Below are positions 56,216 through 64,000 of a stretch of 64,000 bases of DNA, piece after piece (positions within the stretch are counted from its first letter, which is position 1; every line of letters begins with the position of its first letter). The stretch is from Prochilodus magdalenae. Taxonomy: Eukaryota > Chordata > Actinopteri > Characiformes > Prochilodontidae. The position numbers and the translations under genes were made by a program. The DNA lies in contig JAMWET010004974.1 of the NCBI GenBank assembly GCA_024036415.1, positions 858,501 through 922,500 of the forward strand, read 5' to 3'. The notes below the pieces were generated by a model that was given only the letters and a program-made list of their open reading frames with translations, was not told the origin of the DNA and made no database searches.

Positions 56216-58634
56216 GTCGCATCTTTTCATAGCACAGAAAATGTTTTAAAACCGAGTGGAATGCTGTCAAGTTAAACAAAAATAGTTCCGAAAGTGCAGA
56301 ATTGCGTGCAGTAGCAGACAGGCTTCATTGAATAAACTTGTGATGACATTATTTGCTTAGAAAACATGTTTTTTTTTAGGTAGGTGGCTTAAAATGTAGA
56401 ATTAGTGTGAGTCTGCTTTTTCATTTCTGGCGTAATCAGAGATTTTATCCAATTCAAACACACCACTGCCTACACTTACTGCTTAAAAATACAGTGAGGT
56501 TTATAAATTTATGCCATGTGTCTCATGGTACTTCAGGCCATGTTTGAATCACAGTTACTCTCCTGGGTTGCAGTTCTTTATCTCACAAGAACAGCAGGAT
56601 TGCAGCAGTTTAATGACTGTAATGATGCATTCACGTATTTCCACACCCACTTGTTTCTCACGGTGCTAAATACTGTCAATTCCATGCTGGTGAAGGTGAA
56701 GACAACTTAAAACACGGTTGTGAATTGAGTTAGGGCATGCGACGCATCACAGAACGCTTGGCTCTAACAGGAGCCAGGCCTGCTCAGGCTCAGGCTTCAT
56801 TCTGCCTCTGAGTGCTTGATCATGCTTGGCAGGTTTTGTCAACCCCAGTGGCTTTCTCTTGTGGCATGGGCACGTCTTGAGAACGGCAATTAAAGGAGAA
56901 GAGCCTGTCATTTTTCACAATTATCACAAGTCTGGTCGCCTAGCAAACTGGCGCAGTGACGCTCAGCCGTTGGGTTGTGACTCACCTCTGTCACATCGGT
57001 GCGTTCTTCAAAATGATGTCAATGCGTAACAGCTTACTCTGACATTTTACAGTGTGCAGGTAAAGAAGCAAATGGCGAGCATGGAGTGGTGTACTACATC
57101 CTACAGATCTGGAGCAATCTGTGCAGAAACAGGCTAAGGCTTAGAAGTCAGACATTTTAATACCTTTAGTATGCAGTCAGAAAAGGAGGTGTGAAAGTAA
57201 AAACATCTTTACAAGCCACTGTTTACTTTCGGATATTACGTAGCAATTAGTACACAGACTATTTTAGTCATGCATTAATGGTTTACACAAGCAGCTGATT
57301 TAACTGTCTACAAGATGGCTAGCACTAAGTTAATGGAAGTTAGAAAAGAAAAATCCTACAATTTTCTTGTATTTAGTTAAAGTAGGTTGATTTATGATTT
57401 ATGGCCTTTGTTTGGATTTATGTACCAAAAATGTTTATTTTTTTCTTATCTTTTATGGACTGAATAGTACATTTTGAAACTTTAACAGTGATTAAATACA
57501 TCAAACCTATTTTTATCTTTTAAAAGAAGCAAAAACAATTCAGATGATAGCCCTTAAAGGCAGGCTGTAAATGTACTTGATTGTATCTGTACTTTCCCTC
57601 TAACCTACAGTTTGTATGTGGACTGTGTGTTTTATGTGTATAGATAGTATATTTGTCTATATTTATTTTACTGGATTTAAGTTTTTGATGACACCTGCAG
57701 CAGGAGAAATTCCTGCTACACCTGGGACTTTCTGAATAAAATATTTGATTCTGATTCTTCAGTGATTTCATGACTACTTGAAATGCCACTCTCCTTCAAA
57801 TAATGAAATAATTATTGGATATAGACTTATTGAATGTCCTATAAGAACTACGACAGAGTGAATATACGCACACTGTATCACTTAACGCACACCTAACTCT
57901 CCTAACTGCAGCATCCAACCGCATGCAGGTCGCCTCAGTTAATAGAGGCAGAAATCACAAACTAGGAGAAAATTAAGGAACGACTGAAATGAGAAAAAAA
58001 CAAAAACTTGCTCTTTATTTACCTTTTTGAAAACTTACAAGAAATTGACCAGTCCTTGCCCCTTATTAGTCCTGTACTGGAGATGCAGGAAGACACCGAG
58101 TTTGGATTTGACAGCATGTATAATACACAGCATGTATAATAGACGTTTGCCAGTCAGTGTCAAACCAAATTTAGTTTATTAACAAATAATTGTAATTAAT
58201 TCCTAGCTGTAGAAAACAAAGTGTCTGTTTTAACAGTAGAAGTTAGCCTGCGTTATGTGTTTCAAACAGATTATTTGGTTTTTATTGTGTTTGTACAACA
58301 TGGAGTGCTTTGAAAAGCCCATGGACCCAGTCTTTATTTGTGTTCTAGAAATGAGAGCACTGATCTTTGTACTTAGCATCTCTTTATGCTGTTTATGTGA
58401 ATATTTATACACATATGGCTCGTAGACAAAACACCCGCCAGTGCTCTTGCAGTCCTTTTGTTTTTGCCATTGTTTTTGTTCTTTGTGTGTGTGATATTTC
58501 AAATTTGCTTTGAATGCAAATTTCATATGGACACATTTGACATGAACTACACACCATTACCTAGGGCCAGCATAGCTGCTGATTTACTTTCTTTTATTTT
58601 TAATATCAAACACCCAAAAGACAGGAATAAATTA

Positions 58635-58751
<117 letters not shown>

Positions 58752-60236
58752 TAAATAAATATAATATATGAAAATTGATATTCTGTATTTTTCTCTCAGA
58801 TTGGGTCTGATGAGCTTTAAACCTGCTTTTGAAGTTGGAGTGCTGTCTCTGTGAATTGAGGACTATCTCTCTTGACGTTCTGTCTAGAGATTTTTTTTTT
58901 TGGCTCACAGCTGGGGTTCTAACCTCTTGATCACCCAACTACAGGACAAAACTTTAAAAAGCGTTTGTCCCCTGCTGTTTCAGAGCAATGCAGTCTGGAC
59001 TGGTGAGCATAAAAGTGATATAATCAAAACAACAAAAAACATGACAAATGTAGCCAAAGGATGAGAATTAATTTTCTTTATGAAGAGAACTGGTGGCAGA
59101 ATAGGATAAATAACTGGATATCATTGCTAAGGAATATTGGTAGCTCCACTCCCTGCGCTGCAACACGTGTATTTCAGCTAGTATTTATTTAGCAGTTTCT
59201 AAACTTTTTCCAGTTCACGGGATATGACAGTTGTGACCTTGTATCAGTTCCGAAGCCATATCTGGAAATAAAGCTGTATCCAGAAAAACTTATAACTCAT
59301 ATGTGTATCTGCAGCAACATGTTCATATCCATTGGGCTGTAAGTCTGTGCAGGGTTTGTAGAGGGAACTTCCTCTGTCCTGCTGCTGTTTGTAAGTGTAT
59401 TATTACTAAAAGTCATCCTGCATTTTTCTCTGAAATACCATGATTTTAATGAATCCTTGTCAAAACACATGGGTATGTAGATGTACAACTCCAGGAACTG
59501 TTTGTGTTTCTGAAAGCTGCGCTGTTGCTCCTTTGCTCCTATGCCGCTTTGTCTAACACTGTTTTAGTAATTACCATAGAAACAAACACATGGTTAGTTC
59601 AAATAAAACCCAGTTTTTGATGTCTGATTACTTGCTTGTCCCAGTCTGCTGTGTGCTGACATGTGGGAGTGGAGTTAAAGAGGATGAAAGGAAACGATCA
59701 GAAGCCAGAAAATAATTTAGTCATTGACTTTTGGGAAACCTTGAGCATTGTCTTGGTGAGATTACAAAGGTTTATCTGATATGTTTACTGTAAGCTGCTC
59801 ACTAAATCCGATGTTGTTTGTTATGCAATTATAGCGATGACCACGTACAACACAAGCCTTTTTATACTTTTAGAATTCGAGGTATTACATAAACACGGTG
59901 TCATTTGTTTCTGTGTGTATATATGAGGAGCCTTCTTCTTTTGAGGCCTCGTTGAGAGATGTTATCAAAGCTGTATATATGAAGCACATTTTTATTGCCA
60001 TGGTAACTTTCTTGTAATGTTGCATGCATTCTCTGCAGACCTGTGAATATGTGGCATTTAGCATAGTGCTGCAGGTATAGTTGGAGAGGGCCTGCCTTTT
60101 CCTATGAATGACCATGAGGGATACCTCTGGCCACTTGTGGGGCTTTACAAGCTGGAACAGTAGGAGCTTGAGTCTTAACACCATCTGTATTTCACTAACA
60201 TTTAGGTTATTTTCTCTTGAATATTCTTACAAAACA

Positions 60237-60430
60237 GATGCTGTCACTTACAGGGATTCGAACCCTGTACCACCTCGAGATCCTCTCACTGCTTTGAAAC
60301 ATTCCGATATTCCGATATTCTTTGATATTTATCCAATGACACGACTGTGTGTTTTGTCATATGAACGTTCTGGATATTGCTTAGTGGTCAGCATGTGTGC
60401 TTCGCCGTATGAGCTCAATGTGGGTCTGCT
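60237..60430. repeat. tRNA-derived (SINE-like) relics
   Basis: On the minus strand, GGGTTCGAATCCC at 60250-60262 is a perfect RNA polymerase III B-box with a T-stem (CAGGG/CCCTG). On the plus strand, TTGCTTAGTGGTCAGCATG (about 60378-60396) resembles a tRNA A-box. The two are in opposite orientations, and neither has the acceptor-stem partner of a functional tRNA. Decayed SINE copies are the likely explanation. Confidence 0.4.
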
Positions 60431-63400
60431 CTATTTGCCATGTCTTTATACCAGTGGCTTTAGCTAATATGGTACAGAGGCCTGTGCTAACATGTGGTAG
60501 CGTTCAGGGGGACCACACTTCAGTGTAATTCAGGTTCCCTTCCTCCTAACTGCAGGATCTGGGAGCACTTCGAGGTTTTGGCAGGTTTCGCGCAGTTTTC
60601 AGAAGCTACATTTCTGGCAGCTCCTCTCAACGTATGATGTCAAAACTGTTCACTAAATGAAAGTGGATAGTGGCCTTGTAAATACTGGGCAAGCGTAACA
60701 GCCAGGTAGAGCAGCTGATGGGAGGTTACCTAAAAGGCCTTAAATGCCTGCTTTGTAGTTATGCTGTTTAACTTGATGAAGTGTATTTTTTTTTTTGTGT
60801 GTGTGTGTACCTTTTTTTCACCTAGGCAGCATCTTCCACTATAGTCCGGAAACAAGCTTTATGGAAATTGCTAAGAAGAAAGATTTGCAGTAATGAAGTC
60901 GGGGTAATTAGAAAAGCTGCATGTTATTTGGAGTAGAGCTAAGCATGAAGAAAAGGTTGGCAGCATTCAACCTATATTTCTCTCCATGCTTTATGCAGAA
61001 AAGTTCGCAGCTTACCTTAAAGTTGTTTTTGCATATTCTGAGTGGTTAGCAGTATTCAAATAAGAGGTGCAACTGGCCACCTTTCATGGCAAAGTTTAAT
61101 TTGGATTGTATTCAAACTAGAATTCAAAGTGCATGTAACATGAAGCCAATGTGAAGTTCCCTGCAGACAGACGTTAGAGACGCTAGAGCTATAGCATGAC
61201 AGATTACAGACAATAGAAAATCCAGTACAGGTCCCTGTATTGTCTTATGCTTGTGATTTATGGAGGTGAGTGCTGGACAGTTGCAGTCTTGTTTAATAGC
61301 GGGCCATGTAATGCTGAGGTGCTGAATATGCATTGAGTGTCTAGTTCTGAGTTTCCGGAATTAGGAGGACAGTGATGGACAAAATAAACAAAACAGGATT
61401 GCTCACCTTTGTTCTGACTGCATGCACAAAAGTGCATATTAAAGTTCAGGAAAATGATGAGGACAGACATTTGCACGCTGCATTTTATCGCTTTGAGCAT
61501 TTAAATGTTGATAATCCAAAGTGCTGGCTATCTGATAGGTTGTATTTTAAACAGCAGTGTTATGTCTGGCCACTCCTCTTGTTTTCTTACAGTCAGTGTG
61601 CGTTCTCTGATGTTTCATGAAAACATTTAGTGTTTTGTCTGTATCATCTCTAAAATACTTCCCTTACAGTGGTCTTTGGTTTTAAAAGACTTTGGATCTG
61701 TGATGGTTTTGTGCCCATTAAAATGTGCATTATGTGGACTTCAAGGTTGGTCACTCAGTAAGAGCAATGCAGATATATGACAGTAGAAATATGTAGCATT
61801 GCTCCCCCTCTTGATCTTCTAGCAGTAGCGTTGTCAGACCTATGTAGCTGAAATCTCCCTGTTAAAATCTCTTGCCCTAAAGGCAGTTCAGACACCTGAA
61901 AGCTTTTGAGTGTTGATGAGAGCTGACATCACAACAAGGGAATACAACGTGTGGGATTTGGATTATACTCAAGACCGCACTGGTACAGTAATTATCAAAG
62001 ATATACACATGTATGAGATATTACTTTGTTAATGCAAGTCTTTAAAATGAACGTTGAGATGGTTAGGCTTCAACATGTTGGATATTGCACATGCTGTTTT
62101 GGATTACCAACATTTTGAGAAGATAGATGTCAGTGTAGTGTATAATGGGCAGCGCAAGAACCTGTATCCATACACACAATTTTATCTTGTATTGTTTGTA
62201 GTGATGCAACAAGCTGATACATTATGATCTGGTGCGGTGATATCGGTTAGCTGTGGTAATAGTTACGCGGTTATATTTATTCAATTTTAGTAATGTTCCT
62301 CATGTATTTGTAACCCTTCAGTTTATAAACCTGGAACAATATAATTAAAATGTTTACCATGATGAAAAAATATTGTTGGTATATGAGTATCTCGCTCATG
62401 GTACTTTAGCCTCTACGTTATATTAATGCTTATCTATTTGGCTACAACAATGTGAGGGCCTTAACAGAGAATCACTGGTCTCAGATCTGTAGCCAGCATC
62501 GAGTTCAGTCATCACAATCTGTATCGGATTAGAACCATGCTTCCCTAATCGTTTGTAACTGTGTGGTAATAGTTCATGAGGAAGATCGCGCGTGTACTGA
62601 AGATGGCAAGGCGTCAATATTCTGTCAAACTGACAGTGTTATGAACCATAATAGAACGGGTGCCAGAGCCTCTGGTCCTTTCTGGATAGCATATATTTAT
62701 TTTAGCTATACTAGAATAATAATTGCTGTCAAAATAAGTGGCTTGGTCATGTGCTTTGAGTTTCTGAACACAGAAGCTCAGTTAAGAGCTGGAGCCCAAG
62801 CCGGGCATGATGACTACTAGTTAGGATTTCAAAGGGGCAGTAATATATACGGGGCCTAATGAATTGAGTCTGGTAATATTTATCTGTAGGCCAGAAGCAG
62901 GGACTGAATGAAGGATGTGGTCGGAAGGATCCAGCTCCTAAGTGAACTGAAACCGGTTTAATCTCTGAAACAATATCTTTTTATTAGTGGCTTTGGAGAC
63001 ATTTAACAAAACTAGGAAAATATAGAAATATTACTAGCCATCGCAATTTCAATCAGTATTTTACCTCCCACATGTTCCTTTAAGATTAGACATGGCCAGC
63101 AGAGCTGTACTTTTACTTGAGCTTGCTGTGTTTATGTATGGATGATAAAGCTTTACCTAACTTAGTTGGTTAAAATAAAGTAATATACTAACAATAATTA
63201 CAATGCTTAACTAATCTTACATAACATCTAACAATGTTCATGTTCACATGTTAAGCAAACATACAGCCACTCTAATTGTTGTTACATGTTTACTTTTAGT
63301 CAACCATGGTTAATGCATTACTTAACCATGCATTATGTTAACTAATGTATTACTTCATGTTTCAATACTTTAGTATTTAATGTAAAGTGTTTCCCTTTTG

Positions 63401-63821
63401 TAAAGGTATATGAGTGACATTTAAATAAATAAATGTATATGTATATATGATTTGATTTTAATTTGATTTTCTGAGCTTTTAAGCACAGCATGCGTCCTTG
63501 GCATTGTGTGGAAAGTCAATATTTCATGATGAATGGAGTTAGGAAAATGTTTTAAAATGACTTGGAATAAAATTTATTTGGATTGATTTTGTCTTTGCTT
63601 TTGCCTACTGTTTGGAGATGTGGTGATGTGGTTTGTTGTTGTTTGTTGGTGTGGTTGTTGTGTGTTTTTGTTGTTGCATAATAAGGTGTTTGACAAATTA
63701 AAAACTGTTGGGCCTTGAAGCTAAAGTGATGAGTATTTGGTGGACATTTCATTACAACATGATTAAAGGTAAATAGATTGTTATGTAATAATAAAAATGT
63801 TCTATCATTTGGCTGAACTCT

Positions 63822-63896
63822 GTGGCTTCAGACGCCTATGTCTCTCCAATACTTAAAGAATGAAGTATTTGATGGAAAATAGACGTCTGAAGCCAC
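63822..63896. other. 75-nt imperfect hairpin (pre-miRNA-like)
   Basis: GTGGCTTCAGACG (63822-63834) pairs exactly with CGTCTGAAGCCAC (63884-63896). Pairing continues inward through CTAT/ATAG and AATACTT/AAGTATT, leaving a loop of about eight bases (AAAGAATG). The stem is about 32 bp with a few mismatches and bulges. Size and shape fit a miRNA precursor on either strand, or a very short foldback element. No known miRNA seed was recognised. Confidence 0.5.
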
Positions 63897-64000
63897 ACTA
63901 TGTCCCTGAATAGCCCTTTAAAATAAAGTGTTAATTTTGCGCTCCTAGATGTCACTTGGACATCACACATTAATTCCTGAATTATTAGTGAATTTGAAGG

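Noticed and set aside
60230..60310. A functional tRNA gene on the minus strand at the GGTTCGAATCC motif
   Set aside because: The T-arm is good, but the acceptor-stem partner and D/anticodon arms cannot be placed upstream.
60541..60600. Possible supt3h second coding exon after CTAACTGCAG
   Set aside because: The reading after the acceptor does not match the histone-fold sequence expected after ELQSMM, and no compatible donor and phase were found.

Overview
The window is non-coding-rich vertebrate DNA, almost certainly from a teleost fish. Short exons with canonical GT/AG junctions sit in multi-kilobase introns, with many microsatellites, minisatellites and short non-autonomous DNA transposons of the kind common in fish genomes. 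There are no bacterial-style operons. Nearly all long open frames are chance frames in intronic or repeat DNA.

Two genes can be supported. (1) runx2 on the minus strand, the osteoblast/chondrocyte Runt-domain transcription factor. Both alternative first exons are visible: the distal P1 exon (53495-53552, starting MASNSLFSS) and the proximal P2 exon (27272-27547, starting MRIPVEPSS). They are followed by the two remaining Runt-domain exons (25005-25161 and 19037-19141), the NLS/linker exon (7222-7398) and the next exon (3736-3897). Reading frame and splice phase stay intact through all of them. The terminal exon(s), with the C-terminal activation/repression region and VWRPY end, are not in the window and must lie beyond position 1. 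(2) supt3h (SAGA/SPT3 histone-fold subunit) on the plus strand: a promoter and probable non-coding first exon near 29.4-29.58 kb and the first coding exon at 35409-35512. The remaining coding exons lie beyond position 64000.

The layout reproduces the RUNX2/SUPT3H arrangement I recall from mammals, in compact form. The supt3h promoter lies between the two runx2 promoters. It diverges from P2, about 1.2 kb away, and the supt3h transcript runs antisense across P1, which sits inside supt3h intron 2. The paralogue (runx2a or runx2b) cannot be fixed from sequence alone; linkage to supt3h makes me lean to runx2b.

Region by region: 1-3.7 kb, runx2 intron with a diverged ~49-bp minisatellite; 3.7-7.4 kb, two runx2 exons flanking a ~1.2-kb minisatellite of ~45-46-bp units; 7.4-25 kb, large introns with MITEs and simple repeats; 25-28.3 kb, Runt exons, the P2 exon and its upstream region; 28.3-29.6 kb, intergenic spacer with a TATAA array and the supt3h promoter; 29.6-53.5 kb, supt3h introns overlapping the P1-P2 intron of runx2; 53.5-53.8 kb, P1 exon and promoter; 53.8-64 kb, supt3h intron 2 with a very long TA array and a miRNA-like hairpin at the right end. 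I saw no wholly new gene system. The most noteworthy items are the nested promoter architecture, the uORFs upstream of both runx2-P1 and supt3h, the loss of the Q/A tract, and several unannotated inverted-repeat families.
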